Below, one piece after another: positions 1-8,130 of a stretch of 64,000 nucleotides of DNA. How positions within the stretch are numbered: the stretch's first letter is position 1; each line of letters opens with the position of its first letter. A program made the position numbers and the translations under genes. Origin of the DNA: Comamonas testosteroni (GTDB lineage Bacteria; Pseudomonadota; Gammaproteobacteria; Burkholderiales; Burkholderiaceae_C); the NCBI GenBank assembly GCA_008727115.1, contig CP044131.1, positions 3,720,001 to 3,784,000 on the forward strand, written 5' to 3'. The notes under the pieces are model-generated. The model was given only the letters and a program-made list of their open reading frames with translations. It was not told where the DNA came from and made no database searches.

Positions 1-1
1 G

Positions 2-328
2 CGCATCTGGGTCATCGTCTGGTCGGTCGCAGGCGGTGTGGCTCTCGTGGTGGGCATCATCTGGGGCAGCAAGCTGGGCGTGCAGTATTCGCTGTCTCTC
101 GTGGCCCTGAAAGCCCTGCCCGTAGTGATTCTGGGCGGCCTGACTTCGCTGCCCGGCGCCATCATCGGCGGCCTGATCATCGGTGTGGGCGAGAAGCTCT
201 CCGAGGTCTATATCGGCCCCATGGTGGGCGGCGGTATCGAGACCTGGTTTGCTTACGGTCTGGCCCTGTGCTTTTTGCTGGTACGCCCCCAAGGCTTGTT
301 TGGGGACAAGATCATTGACCGCGTCTGA
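2..328 (+). CDS. livH: Liv-type ABC transporter permease, LivH-like (3' part only)
   Basis: This is the C-terminal ~108 residues of an inner-membrane permease whose start lies before the window. The visible part has hydrophobic helices and the LivH C-terminal pattern LPGAIIGGLIIGVGEKL followed by a last helix ending in LLVRPQGLFG, which is typical of branched-chain amino-acid permeases. LivH pairs with LivM to form the membrane channel of a Liv/HAAT importer. The gene is followed 18 bp later by livM, then a binding protein and livF, so it belongs to one transport operon. The substrate cannot be read from the sequence. In this bacterial group such operons often import aromatic or organic acids rather than leucine. 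Confidence 0.88.
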   Translation, partial: RIWVIVWSVAGGVALVVGIIWGSKLGVQYSLSLVALKALPVVILGGLTSLPGAIIGGLIIGVGEKLSEVYIGPMVGGGIETWFAYGLALCFLLVRPQGLFGDKIIDRV

Positions 329-346
329 ACGAGGGAGAACAAGAAG

Positions 347-1411
347 ATGTTTTATCGTGAAAACGGTCAGTTCAAGACCAGCTACGCCTCCGATCAGCAG
401 ATCTTCGGCGTTGCACAGGATCGCTGGGCTATCTTGCTGATTCTGGCCTTTGCCTTTCTGGCAGTGCCCTTCATCGCCAGCGACTACACCTTTCAGGCGA
501 TTCTGATCCCCTTTGTCATCATGTCGCTGGCGGCGCTGGGCCTGAACATTCTGGTGGGCTACTGCGGACAGATCTCGCTGGGCACGGCCGCCTTCATGGC
601 CGTGGGTGCTTATGCGGCCTACAACCTGCAGGCTCGCATCGAAGGCATGCCTTTGCTCGTGGCGCTGATCGGCGGCGGACTGATCGCCATGGTGTTCGGC
701 GTGATTTTTGGCCTGCCCAGCCTGCGCATTCGCGGCTTGTATCTGGCGGTAGCCACACTGGCAGCCCAGTTCTTTGTGGACTGGCTGGCCACCCGCGCTG
801 CATGGGTGACGAACAACTCTTCGTCCGGCTCCGTCAGCGCCAAGCCTCTGGCCATTCTGGGCTGGAGCATCGATACGCCCATGGAGAAATACCTGCTGTG
901 CCTGGCCATTCTCTGTGTGCTGGGCCTGGCCGCCAAGAATCTTGTGCGCAGCTCGGTAGGCCGTGAGTGGATGGCCATGCGCGACATGGACGTGGCCGCC
1001 AGCGTGATCGGCATTCGCCCAACCTACGCCAAGCTCTCGGCCTTTGCCGTCAGCAGCTTTATCGTCGGCGTCGCCGGCGCACTCTGGGGCTTTGTTCACC
1101 TGGGTGCCTGGGAACCTGCGGCCTTCAGCCTGGACCGTTCTCTGCAGCTGCTGTTCATGATCATCATCGGCGGCCTGGGCTCGGTCGTGGGCAGCATCTT
1201 TGGTGCGGCTTTCTTCGTGCTGCTGCCCCTGCTGCTGAACCAGGTGCCGCACTGGCTGGGCCTGCCACTGTCCACCGCCACCGCCACCTATCTGGAGCAC
1301 ATGATTTTTGGTGCGCTCATCGTGTTCTTCCTGATTGTGGAACCTCACGGACTGGCCAAGCTGTGGTCTACGGCACGCCAGAAGCTGCGCGTGTGGCCGT
1401 TTCCTCACTGA
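347..1411 (+). CDS. livM: Liv-type ABC transporter permease, LivM-like
   Basis: The 354-residue polytopic inner-membrane protein has about nine or ten hydrophobic segments and is of usual LivM length. The signature LNILVGYCGQISLGTAAFMAVGAY near residues 67-90 is the classic LivM start (known in the family as LN-G-GQ-SLG). The stretch GREWMAMRDMDVAASVIG near residue 205 is the cytoplasmic EAA-like loop that contacts the ATPase. The protein ends with LIVEPHGLAKLW. An AGGGAGA ribosome-binding site precedes the ATG. It forms the permease pair with the upstream LivH. It has a hydrophilic N-terminal extension of about 25 residues before the first helix. Confidence 0.92.
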   Translation: MFYRENGQFKTSYASDQQIFGVAQDRWAILLILAFAFLAVPFIASDYTFQAILIPFVIMSLAALGLNILVGYCGQISLGTAAFMAVGAYAAYNLQARIEGMPLLVALIGGGLIAMVFGVIFGLPSLRIRGLYLAVATLAAQFFVDWLATRAAWVTNNSSSGSVSAKPLAILGWSIDTPMEKYLLCLAILCVLGLAAKNLVRSSVGREWMAMRDMDVAASVIGIRPTYAKLSAFAVSSFIVGVAGALWGFVHLGAWEPAAFSLDRSLQLLFMIIIGGLGSVVGSIFGAAFFVLLPLLLNQVPHWLGLPLSTATATYLEHMIFGALIVFFLIVEPHGLAKLWSTARQKLRVWPFPH

Positions 1412-1419
1412 TATGCATC

Positions 1420-1516
1420 TCCTGAGTCGCTTCGCGCCTTCCTCCTCTCTCGCTTCGCGGGAGGAGGACGACACCTTCGCTGCGGGGCGGCCCTTGCTCG
1501 GTGTCCCTGGCCTGGG
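1420..1516 (+). repeat. dispersed intergenic repeat family A, copy 1
   Basis: The segment between livM and the binding-protein gene carries the family A signature. It begins with a small GC hairpin (CGCTTCGCGCC), continues with a CTCC-rich arm, the loop GCTTCGC and a complementary GGGAGGAGG arm, then GACGACACC, GCTGCGGGGCGGCCCTTGCTC and a GTGTCCCTGG tail. Closely similar copies lie at 2946, 3968 and 54357 on this strand and at 46420 and 54638 on the other. The hairpins may act on mRNA 3' ends or attenuate the operon, which is inference. Confidence 0.75.
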
Positions 1517-1622
1517 CCATGCCCTATTCAAGGCCATTGAGCTACTTCAGTATTCATTTTTTAAGACACCACAGAGTGCCTGCAACCGGGACAGCGTCCC
1601 AAACAACCCAAGGAGACCGTCG

Positions 1623-2936
1623 ATGATGTTCAAGAAAGTTGCGATTGCTGCCGCCACTGTTGCTGCAGGCATGGGGGCCTTGATGGCCTCGCCCGCTGTG
1701 CAGGCCCAGGAACAGTTTGTGCCCCTGCTGGTGTACCGTACCGGCCAGTTCGCTCCCCTGGGTATTCCATGGGGTGACGGCAAGCAGGACTACCTGAAGC
1801 TGGTCAATGCCAAGGGCGGCATCAACGGCGTGAAGATCAAGTTTGAAGAATGCGAAACCGCCTATGACACCGCCAAGGGTGTGGAGTGCTATGAGCGCCT
1901 GAAGAACAAGGACGGCGGTGCTTCCGGCTTTGATACCCAGTCCACCGGCATCACCTTTGCCGTGACGGACAAGGCTCCCGGCGACAAGGTTCCCGTGGTC
2001 ACTCCCGGCTATGGCCTGTCTCAGTCCGTGGACGGCAAGGTCTTCGAGTGGAACTTCCCGCTGCTGGGCAATTACTGGACCGCAGCCGACTCCATCGTGC
2101 AGGACATTCTGAAGAAGGAAAAGGGCAGCCTCAAGGGCAAGAAGATCGCCTTGGTCTATCACGACTCGCCTTATGGCAAGGAGCCTATCCCGCTGCTGGA
2201 AAAGCGCGCCGCCAAGGAAGGCTTCGAGCTGATCAAGCTGCCCGTGACCGCCCCCGGTGTGGAGCAGAAGTCCACCTGGCTGCAGATCCGCCAGAACCGC
2301 CCTGACTATGTGCTGCTGTGGTCGGCCGGCGTGATGACACCCACCGCCGTGCGCGAAGCGCAGGCCACAGGCTACCCCCGCGAGAAGATGTACGCCGTGT
2401 GGTGGGGAGGCTCCGACCATGACGTCAAGGACATCGGCGCCGGTGCCAAGGGCTACAACACCGTGACCATTCACAACACGGCCGAGAGCGACAAGGTTCA
2501 TGCGGACATCAAGTCCATGCTCTACGACAAGGGCCAGGGCACTGCCAAGGACGCCAAGGAGCTGGGTCAGCTGGCGCATACCCGAGGCATGGTGATCTCC
2601 ATGCTGCAGGTTGAAGCCATCCGCACAGCCCAGGAGAAGTACGGCAAGGGCAAGGTCATGACGCCAGAGCAAGTGCGCTGGGGTCTGGAGAACCTCAACC
2701 TGACGCAGGAACGCCTCAATGAGCTGGGCTTCGGCAAGATCATCCGCCCCTTCAAGACCAGCTGCGACAACCACCTGGGCGCCGACTGGGCCCGTATCGC
2801 CACCTGGGACGGCAGCAAGTTCAAGGTGACCTCCGACTGGTACCAGGCCGACAAAGCTCTGCTGGATCCGCTGTACAAGGAATACGCGGACAAGTACGCC
2901 AAGGAGAAAAACATCAAGGTGCGTACCTGCAACTGA
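1623..2936 (+). CDS. Liv-type ABC transporter periplasmic substrate-binding protein
   Basis: The 437-residue secreted receptor begins with a signal peptide (MMFKKVAIAAATVAAG, with AQA cleavage near residue 26). It then shows the Peripla_BP_6 fold: FVPLLVYRTGQFAPLG at the N-lobe, an ALVYHDSPYGKEPIPLLE strand-helix unit in the middle, and YVLLWSAGVMTPTAVREAQATGY in the second lobe. The reading frame is open further upstream, but the ATG pair at 1623/1626 follows AAGGAGA and starts the signal peptide, so it is chosen. The protein is longer than E. coli LivK (about 370 residues) and resembles receptors paired with PaaK-type ligases. It would deliver substrate to LivH/LivM. Confidence 0.9.
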   Translation: MMFKKVAIAAATVAAGMGALMASPAVQAQEQFVPLLVYRTGQFAPLGIPWGDGKQDYLKLVNAKGGINGVKIKFEECETAYDTAKGVECYERLKNKDGGASGFDTQSTGITFAVTDKAPGDKVPVVTPGYGLSQSVDGKVFEWNFPLLGNYWTAADSIVQDILKKEKGSLKGKKIALVYHDSPYGKEPIPLLEKRAAKEGFELIKLPVTAPGVEQKSTWLQIRQNRPDYVLLWSAGVMTPTAVREAQATGYPREKMYAVWWGGSDHDVKDIGAGAKGYNTVTIHNTAESDKVHADIKSMLYDKGQGTAKDAKELGQLAHTRGMVISMLQVEAIRTAQEKYGKGKVMTPEQVRWGLENLNLTQERLNELGFGKIIRPFKTSCDNHLGADWARIATWDGSKFKVTSDWYQADKALLDPLYKEYADKYAKEKNIKVRTCN

Positions 2937-2945
2937 TGTACGGAT

Positions 2946-3014
2946 CGACTTCCCCCTCTCTCTTCGGGAGGGGAGGTCGTCCCCGCTGCGGGGCACACCT
3001 TGCTTGACGTCTCT
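2946..3014 (+). repeat. dispersed intergenic repeat family A, copy 2 (short)
   Basis: This shortened copy starts with CTTCCCCCTCTCTCTTCGGGAGGGG, folded here as a C-rich arm, TCTTC loop and G-rich arm. It continues with GGTCGTCCCCGCTGCGGGGCACACCTTGCTTG and the GTCTCTG tail. It lacks the leading GAGGCGC hairpin. A family B fragment follows at 3048. Confidence 0.65.
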
Positions 3015-3047
3015 GAGCAAGATGTGCCTCGCAGCAATCGGATTTTA

Positions 3048-3108
3048 AAGAAATCAGCTTCAAACGCTTACCCAGAAAGCGCCAACAGCTATTAATTTTG
3101 AGTTTCAG
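3048..3108 (-). repeat. dispersed palindromic repeat family B, fragment
   Basis: Read on the minus strand this contains AATAGCTGTTGGCGCTTTC and then GGGTAAGCGTTTGAAGCTG. The second half matches the copy at 39119 almost base for base (CAAACGCTTACCCA on the plus strand in both). It lies just upstream of livF. Confidence 0.6.
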
Positions 3109-3116
3109 GTGACAGC

Positions 3117-3956
3117 ATGAGCGATACCCCGCAAACCGTTTCCACCCCTGTCCAGACGGCGCCCCTGGTGGAAGTCAATGGCATTGAGGTCATCTACAAC
3201 CATGTGATTCTGGTGCTCAAGGGCGTGTCGCTGCAGGTGCCGCACCAGAGCATCGTTGCCTTGCTGGGTGGCAATGGCGCAGGCAAGACCACCACGCTGC
3301 GCGCCATCTCCAACCTGCTCAAGGGCGAGCGCGGCGAAGTCACCAAGGGCGGCATCACGCTGGAAGGGGAGCAGATCGCCAACCTCACGCCCGCCGAGCT
3401 GGTCAAGCGCGGCGTGGTGCAGGTCATGGAAGGCCGGCACTGCTTTGCCCACCTGACCATCGAAGAAAACCTGATGACGGGCAGCTACACCCGCACCGAC
3501 AAGGGCGAGATCGCTGCCAACCTGGAAAAGGTCTACAACTATTTCCCGCGTCTCAAGACCCGCCGCACCAGCCAGGCTGCCTACACCTCGGGCGGCGAGC
3601 AGCAGATGTGCGCCATTGGCCGCGCACTGATGAGCAACCCGCGCATGGTGCTGCTGGACGAGCCATCGATGGGACTGGCCCCGCAGATCGTGGACGAGGT
3701 TTTCCACATCGTCAAAGACCTCAACAGCAAGGAAAAAGTCACCTTCCTGCTGGCCGAGCAGAACACGAATATGGCGCTCAAGTACGCCGACTACGGCTAC
3801 ATCATGGAGAGCGGCCGCATCGTGATGGATGGCAAGGCCAGCGACCTGGCCAGCAATGAAGACGTCAAGGAGTTTTACCTGGGCGTGGGCGGCGGCGAGC
3901 GCAAGAGTTTCAAGGATGTGAAGAGCTACAAGAGGCGCAAGCGCTGGCTGGCGTAG
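3117..3956 (+). CDS. livF: Liv-type ABC transporter ATP-binding protein, LivF-like
   Basis: The 279-residue cytoplasmic ATPase energises the importer. Walker A is GGNGAGKTT (near residue 53), the Q-loop region is GVVQVMEGRHCF, the signature is SGGEQQMC, and Walker B is MVLLDEPSMGLAP, with an H-loop replaced in context by LLAEQNTNMAL as is normal for LivF. The RHCF after EG is typical of LivF, as opposed to LivG. There is a 17-residue N-terminal extension before the first strand and a basic C-terminal tail. LivG, the partner ATPase, is not in the window and is presumably encoded upstream of livH. Confidence 0.93.
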   Translation: MSDTPQTVSTPVQTAPLVEVNGIEVIYNHVILVLKGVSLQVPHQSIVALLGGNGAGKTTTLRAISNLLKGERGEVTKGGITLEGEQIANLTPAELVKRGVVQVMEGRHCFAHLTIEENLMTGSYTRTDKGEIAANLEKVYNYFPRLKTRRTSQAAYTSGGEQQMCAIGRALMSNPRMVLLDEPSMGLAPQIVDEVFHIVKDLNSKEKVTFLLAEQNTNMALKYADYGYIMESGRIVMDGKASDLASNEDVKEFYLGVGGGERKSFKDVKSYKRRKRWLA

Positions 3957-3967
3957 CCAGCCAACAC

Positions 3968-4062
3968 CCCCTGAGGCGCTTTGCGCCTTCCCCCTCTCTG
4001 CTTCGCGGAGGGGGACGACAGCATCGCTGCGCGGCGGCGCTTGCTTGCTGTCCCTGACTTTG
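3968..4062 (+). repeat. dispersed intergenic repeat family A, copy 3
   Basis: This is a near full-length copy between livF and the ligase gene. It shows CCTGAGGCGCTTTGCGCC, then the C-rich/G-rich hairpin with a GCTTCG loop, GACGACAGCATCGCTGCG, GGCGGCGCTTGCTTG and a CTGTCCCTG tail. It is closest to the copy at 54357. Confidence 0.75.
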
Positions 4063-4115
4063 AGGTCGCGCCAGTTTTAAAGATTCGCTTTCAGATTTTC
4101 TCTACAGGATTTGCC

Positions 4116-5363
4116 ATGAGTGATTTCTACGATGCCCTGGAAACGCGCAGCCCTGATGAGCGCGAAGCAGCATTGATGGCCGCCTTGCCTGCACAGATCG
4201 CCCATGCGCAGCAAAAATCGGCGGCGTTTGCCGAGATTTTGCAGGGAGTGAACGCCGCAGGCATCACCAGCCGCGCGGCACTGGCGCAGTTGCCAGTCAC
4301 GCGCAAGAGCGAGTTGCTGGAGCGCCAGGCCACCCAGCGCCCTCAGCAGATTTTTGGGGGGTTCAATGCCATTGAGCTGGGGCGTGACATGCCGCGCCTG
4401 TTTGCCAGTCCCGGCCCCATTTACGAGCCCGAAAGCCACCGCCCCGATTACTGGCGCATGGCGCGCTCCATGCATGCCGCAGGCTTCAGGGCTGGCGAGC
4501 TGGTACACAACTGCTTTTCCTACCACTTTGTACCTGCTGGATCGATGATGGAAACCGGTGCCCAGGCTCTGGGCTGCACCGTGTTTGCGGGCGGCACGGG
4601 CCAGACCGAACAGCAGGTGCAAGCCATGGCCGACCTGCGCCCAGCGGCCTATGTGGGTACGCCCAGCTTTCTCAAGATCATTGTGGAAAAGGCCGCCGAG
4701 ATGGGCATCAGGCTGCCCAGCCTGACCAAGGCCATGGTCAGCGGTGAAGCCTTCCCGCCATCACTAAGCCAGTGGATGCGAGAGCATGGCATTGATGCCT
4801 ACCAGAGCTATGGCACAGCCGATCTGGGTTTGATTGCCTATGAAACGGCATCCCGCGAAGGCCTGGTGCTGGACGAAGGTGTGATTGTGGAAATCGTGCG
4901 CCCCGGCACGGGCGACCCGGTAGCCGAAGGCGAAGTGGGCGAGCTGGTCATCACCACTCTCAACCCCGACTATCCGCTGATCCGTTTCGGCACGGGCGAT
5001 CTCTCGGCCTATCTGCCCGGCCAGTGCCCCACTGGCCGCACCAATGCCCGTATCAAGGGCTGGATGGGTCGCGCCGACCAGACCACCAAGGTGCGCGGCA
5101 TGTTTGTCCATGCCAAGCAGGTGGCCGAAGTCGTCAAGCGCTTTCCTCAAATCGCCAAAGCCAGGCTGGTCGTGACCGGAGAAATGGCCAATGACCAGAT
5201 GCAGCTGCAGATAGAAACCACCGAGACCGCTCCCGGCTTTGCCTTGCAGGTCACGGACGCCCTGCGCGAAGTCACCAAGCTTCGCGGCGAAGTGCAGATG
5301 CTCGCACCAGGCAGCCTTCCCAATGATGGAAAGGTGATTGAGGACGCGCGAAGCTACCAGTAA
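4116..5363 (+). CDS. PaaK-like AMP-forming ligase family protein
   Basis: The 415-residue protein is related to phenylacetate-CoA ligases by length and by the blocks AYVGTPSFLKIIVEKA, KAMVSGEAFPPSL, YQSYGTADLG and LIRFGTGDLSAYLP. It ends in a C-terminal subdomain with KVRGMFVHAKQVAEV. The ATP-binding loop that normally reads SSGTTG in PaaK is replaced by FASPGPIYEPE near residue 103. Catalysis may therefore differ or be lost, which is inference. The ATG at 4116 is chosen because upstream in-frame sequence is repeat A. Its place directly behind livHMKF suggests that it activates, or helps sense, the imported acid. Confidence 0.82.
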   Translation: MSDFYDALETRSPDEREAALMAALPAQIAHAQQKSAAFAEILQGVNAAGITSRAALAQLPVTRKSELLERQATQRPQQIFGGFNAIELGRDMPRLFASPGPIYEPESHRPDYWRMARSMHAAGFRAGELVHNCFSYHFVPAGSMMETGAQALGCTVFAGGTGQTEQQVQAMADLRPAAYVGTPSFLKIIVEKAAEMGIRLPSLTKAMVSGEAFPPSLSQWMREHGIDAYQSYGTADLGLIAYETASREGLVLDEGVIVEIVRPGTGDPVAEGEVGELVITTLNPDYPLIRFGTGDLSAYLPGQCPTGRTNARIKGWMGRADQTTKVRGMFVHAKQVAEVVKRFPQIAKARLVVTGEMANDQMQLQIETTETAPGFALQVTDALREVTKLRGEVQMLAPGSLPNDGKVIEDARSYQ

Positions 5364-5429
5364 AAGCTTCTTTTTTGCGCAAGCGCAAACAGGATGTGAT
5401 CACGCGCTCAATCCGGGGATAACACTTAG

Positions 5430-6615
5430 GGATGTCCTGAACAACTCGGTTTCGCGCGTGCTACGAGACTGAGTTTTTCATCTGGCGCAATGGAGACCGT
5501 CTTTCCAGCGGTTCCGCCTTGTTTGGTGCCCCTTGTGGGGGCCACTTGCGCAGCCGCAGCGGCTGCACGGCTGTTTGCGGGCGCACTCATCCCTGCACCC
5601 CCAGCAATTGGTGGCGCACCATCCACAGATTGGACAGCGCAAACAGCGTCTTGAGCTGCAGCGTGTTCTTCTTCAAACCTCGGTAGCGCACCTTCGTGTA
5701 TCCAAACTGCCGCTTGATCACCCGAAAGGGATGCTCCACCTTGGCCCGGATGCTGGCCTTGATCTTCTCCACCTGGTCTATGAGTGCGTCTATGGGGTTG
5801 TTTTCCTTGTCCAGCTCTTTGCGCTTGCCTGGGCGCATCGCCACATGCCAGGTGACATCCTTCCTGGCATCGGGGCGCTTGTGCACGCCTTGGTAGCCCG
5901 CATCACCAAAGGCGTCTGTCTCCTGACCATGCAGCAAACTGTTGCCCTCGACGACGTCAGAGACGTTGCCCGAGGTACCGCGCACCGTATGCACCAGGCC
6001 CGAGTCTGCGTCCACACCAATGTGGGCCTTCATGCCAAAGTGCCACTCATTGCCCTTTTGGCTCGAATGCATCTCTGGATCGCGCTTTCTGTCCTTGTTC
6101 TTGGTGGAGCTGGGCGCTGCAATCAAGGTGGCATCCACCGCAGTGCCTGCCTTGAGCAGCAAGCCCTGCGCTGCCAACAGTTCGTTGACGGTGGCCAGAA
6201 TCTGATCGGCCAGCCTGTGTTTCTCCAGCCGGTGGCGAAACCTCAGGATGGTGCTCTCATCCGGTATTCGTCCATGGGCATCGAGCTGGGCAAACTCCCG
6301 GTAGATCGGGGTGTCAAAGAAGGCCTCTTCCATCGCCAGATCCGACAAGGTGAACCACTGTTGCATGCAGTGGATGCGCAGCATGGTCTCCAGTGCAAAG
6401 GGTGGGCGACCGTTCTTGCCTTCGGGGTAATACGGGGTGATGAGCTCGACCAACGCAGCCCAGGGAACCACCAGATCCATCTGGGCCAGAAGTTCCTGTT
6501 TGCGGGTCTTCTTGGTACTCAGATTCAGGTCAAGGCTGCTTTGTTTCATGGCCTGTGAGGATGCCATTGCATGCTGACATGTACCAAACATTGCGGAGGG
6601 TTTTGCAGGATTTCC
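5430..6615 (-). mobile_element. complete IS5-family insertion sequence
   Basis: The 1186-bp element is bounded by imperfect inverted repeats GGATGTCCTGAACAACTC (left) and GGAAATCCTGCAAAACCC (right, read inward), which match at 14 of 18 positions. It is flanked by the 4-bp direct repeat TTAG at 5426-5429 and 6616-6619. TTAG fits the YTAR target known for the IS5 subgroup. The single transposase gene runs leftward. Intact ends, target duplication and an uninterrupted frame indicate a recent insertion between the ligase gene and a Bug receptor gene. Confidence 0.93.
5587..6591 (-). CDS. IS5-family transposase
   Basis: The 334-residue DDE transposase has the DUF772 N-terminal domain (MLRIHCMQQWFTLSDLAMEEAFFD), then the catalytic core: AVDATLIAAP (first Asp), FGDAGYQG (second Asp), and VEHPFRVIKRQFGY with the conserved R, K and Y around the catalytic Glu. 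The first ATG lies 24 bp inside the right end. An internal ATG 14 codons later (MKQSSLDL) could be the true start. The frame is intact and of normal length, so the element is probably active. Confidence 0.95.
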   Translation of the reverse strand: MFGTCQHAMASSQAMKQSSLDLNLSTKKTRKQELLAQMDLVVPWAALVELITPYYPEGKNGRPPFALETMLRIHCMQQWFTLSDLAMEEAFFDTPIYREFAQLDAHGRIPDESTILRFRHRLEKHRLADQILATVNELLAAQGLLLKAGTAVDATLIAAPSSTKNKDRKRDPEMHSSQKGNEWHFGMKAHIGVDADSGLVHTVRGTSGNVSDVVEGNSLLHGQETDAFGDAGYQGVHKRPDARKDVTWHVAMRPGKRKELDKENNPIDALIDQVEKIKASIRAKVEHPFRVIKRQFGYTKVRYRGLKKNTLQLKTLFALSNLWMVRHQLLGVQG

Positions 6616-6722
6616 TTAGAAAAAAAATAAAACCCTACGCTTTCTCGCTACCTAGAATCCGGTTTCGCGTCAGGGTAAGCCAACTTTCTTGGTCTTGGCG
6701 GACGTGAACTCAGGGAGACAAA

Positions 6723-7715
6723 ATGAAGACGTATTTCAAAATCGCCGCCGTTGCTCTGGCCGCTACCGCAGCCATCAGCAGCCACGCCGACAGCAGCTAC
6801 CCCGCTGCAGGCAAGAGTGTGACCATCATCGTGCCCTTCACCGCTGGTGGCCCCACCGACAAGGTGGCACGAGACCTGGCCGAGTCCATGCGCAAGCACA
6901 TGAACAATGCCACCATCGTCATCGACAATGCCGACGGCGCTGGCAGCACTATCGGCACCGCCAAGGCCGCACGCGCCAAGAATGACGGCTACACGCTGCT
7001 GCTGACGCACATCGGCATGTCCACCATCCCTACGCTGTACCGCAAGCTGTCTTTCAACGTGCTCAATGATTTCGAGTACGCCGGCATCATCAACGATGTG
7101 CCCATGACACTGATCGGTCGCCCCACACTGCCCGCCAAGAACTTCGCTGAAGTCAAGGACTGGGTTGGCAAGAACCAGGGCAAGGTGAATCTGGCCAACG
7201 CCGGTGTGGGCTCTGCCTCGCACCTGTGTGGCCTGATGTTCCAGGCATCACTGCAGCAGGAAATGACACCCGTTCCCTACAAGGGCGCCGCTCCCGCGAT
7301 TGCCGACCTGATGGGCAACCAGGTTGACCTGCTGTGTGACCAGACCACCAACACCACCTCGCAGATCGCCGCCAAGAAGGTGCAGGCGTATGCAGTGACC
7401 ACCTCCAAGCCTCTGACAACGCCTGCTCTCAAGGATCTGCCCACGCTGCAGTCCCTGGGCATGAAGGACTTCAACGTGACCATCTGGCACGGCCTGTACG
7501 CTCCCAAGGGCACACCTGCCGACGTGGTCAAGAAGGTCAACGAGGCCATGAAGGCTTCCCTGAAGGACCCCGAGTTCATCAAACGTCAGGAAGCCCTGGG
7601 CGCCGTGATTGCCTCCGATGACCGCATCAACCCGGCTGGCCACAAGAAGTTTGTAGAGAGCGAAATCGCCAAGTGGGGCAAGGTCATCAAGGCCGCCGGC
7701 ATTTACGCCGACTGA
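6723..7715 (+). CDS. Bug-family (TTT) periplasmic solute receptor
   Basis: The 330-residue secreted protein has a signal peptide (MKTYFKIAAVALAATAAISSHA) and the Bug/TctC family hallmarks VTIIVPFTAGGPTDKVARDLAE, VIDNADGAGSTIGT, NDGYTLLL and PYKGAAPAIADLMGNQVDLLCD. The family captures carboxylates for tripartite tricarboxylate transporters. No TctA or TctB membrane gene is adjacent, so the receptor is an orphan, as is common in Bordetella and Comamonas. AGGGAGA precedes the ATG. The IS element sits about 100 bp upstream and may have displaced its promoter. A strong terminator follows. Confidence 0.93.
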   Translation: MKTYFKIAAVALAATAAISSHADSSYPAAGKSVTIIVPFTAGGPTDKVARDLAESMRKHMNNATIVIDNADGAGSTIGTAKAARAKNDGYTLLLTHIGMSTIPTLYRKLSFNVLNDFEYAGIINDVPMTLIGRPTLPAKNFAEVKDWVGKNQGKVNLANAGVGSASHLCGLMFQASLQQEMTPVPYKGAAPAIADLMGNQVDLLCDQTTNTTSQIAAKKVQAYAVTTSKPLTTPALKDLPTLQSLGMKDFNVTIWHGLYAPKGTPADVVKKVNEAMKASLKDPEFIKRQEALGAVIASDDRINPAGHKKFVESEIAKWGKVIKAAGIYAD

Positions 7716-7736
7716 TAGGCCTTCGCCTCTCCAAAC

Positions 7737-7762
7737 AAAAAGCCTGCATCCGCAGGCTTTTT
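7737..7762 (+). terminator. rho-independent terminator
   Basis: AGCCTGC, loop ATCC, GCAGGCT, followed by TTTT and preceded by AAAA. It lies 22 bp after the Bug receptor stop, so it can end that transcript. With the A/T flanks on both sides it may also serve the convergent DUF1840 gene. Confidence 0.9.
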
Positions 7763-7794
7763 CATGCGCGTCAACAACGCAGCTCAGGCAGTGT

Positions 7795-8118
7795 TTACCA
7801 GGTCACTTCCTTTCCTTCGGCTGCACTGCGTCTGAGCATGTCCACAAAAGGCACGATGCGCTGGCTCAGGCCCACGCCATCTTTGGCTGAAGCCTGTGCG
7901 TCTTCTTGCACTGCATCCTCTTCGGTCTCCGCCTTGAGTCTGGCGGCCTCTTCTGCAGCGGCGGCTTCCAAAGCCGCAATCGCAGCCGGAATTTGCTCCA
8001 CCGTGATGATGCCGCTGGCCTCGTCCGGAGACTTGCCAATGATTTCCAGCAGCTTTCGGCCATTGGCGTCGAGCATGATGAGATCTGCCGTAGCGCGCGA
8101 TTTGAATTTGTAGGGCAT
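7795..8118 (-). CDS. DUF1840 family protein
   Basis: The small 107-residue soluble protein begins MPYKFKSRATADLIMLDANGRKLLEIIGK and ends with LRRSAAEGKEVTW, a pattern characteristic of the DUF1840 family of betaproteobacteria. The middle is an Ala/Glu-rich helical stretch (residues 45-75) that probably forms a coiled coil. The function is unknown. It lies 12 bp downstream of the Cfa-like methyltransferase gene on the same strand, so the two are probably co-transcribed. Confidence 0.8.
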   Translation of the reverse strand: MPYKFKSRATADLIMLDANGRKLLEIIGKSPDEASGIITVEQIPAAIAALEAAAAEEAARLKAETEEDAVQEDAQASAKDGVGLSQRIVPFVDMLRRSAAEGKEVTW

Positions 8119-8130
8119 GGTGCTATTCCT

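Noticed and set aside
1554..3020. 488-codon minus-strand ORF
   Set aside because: It is antisense to the solute-binding protein gene and has no recognisable fold or ribosome-binding site.
5430..6615. part of a composite transposon
   Set aside because: Only one insertion sequence exists in 64 kb, and its own 4-bp target duplication shows that it moved alone.
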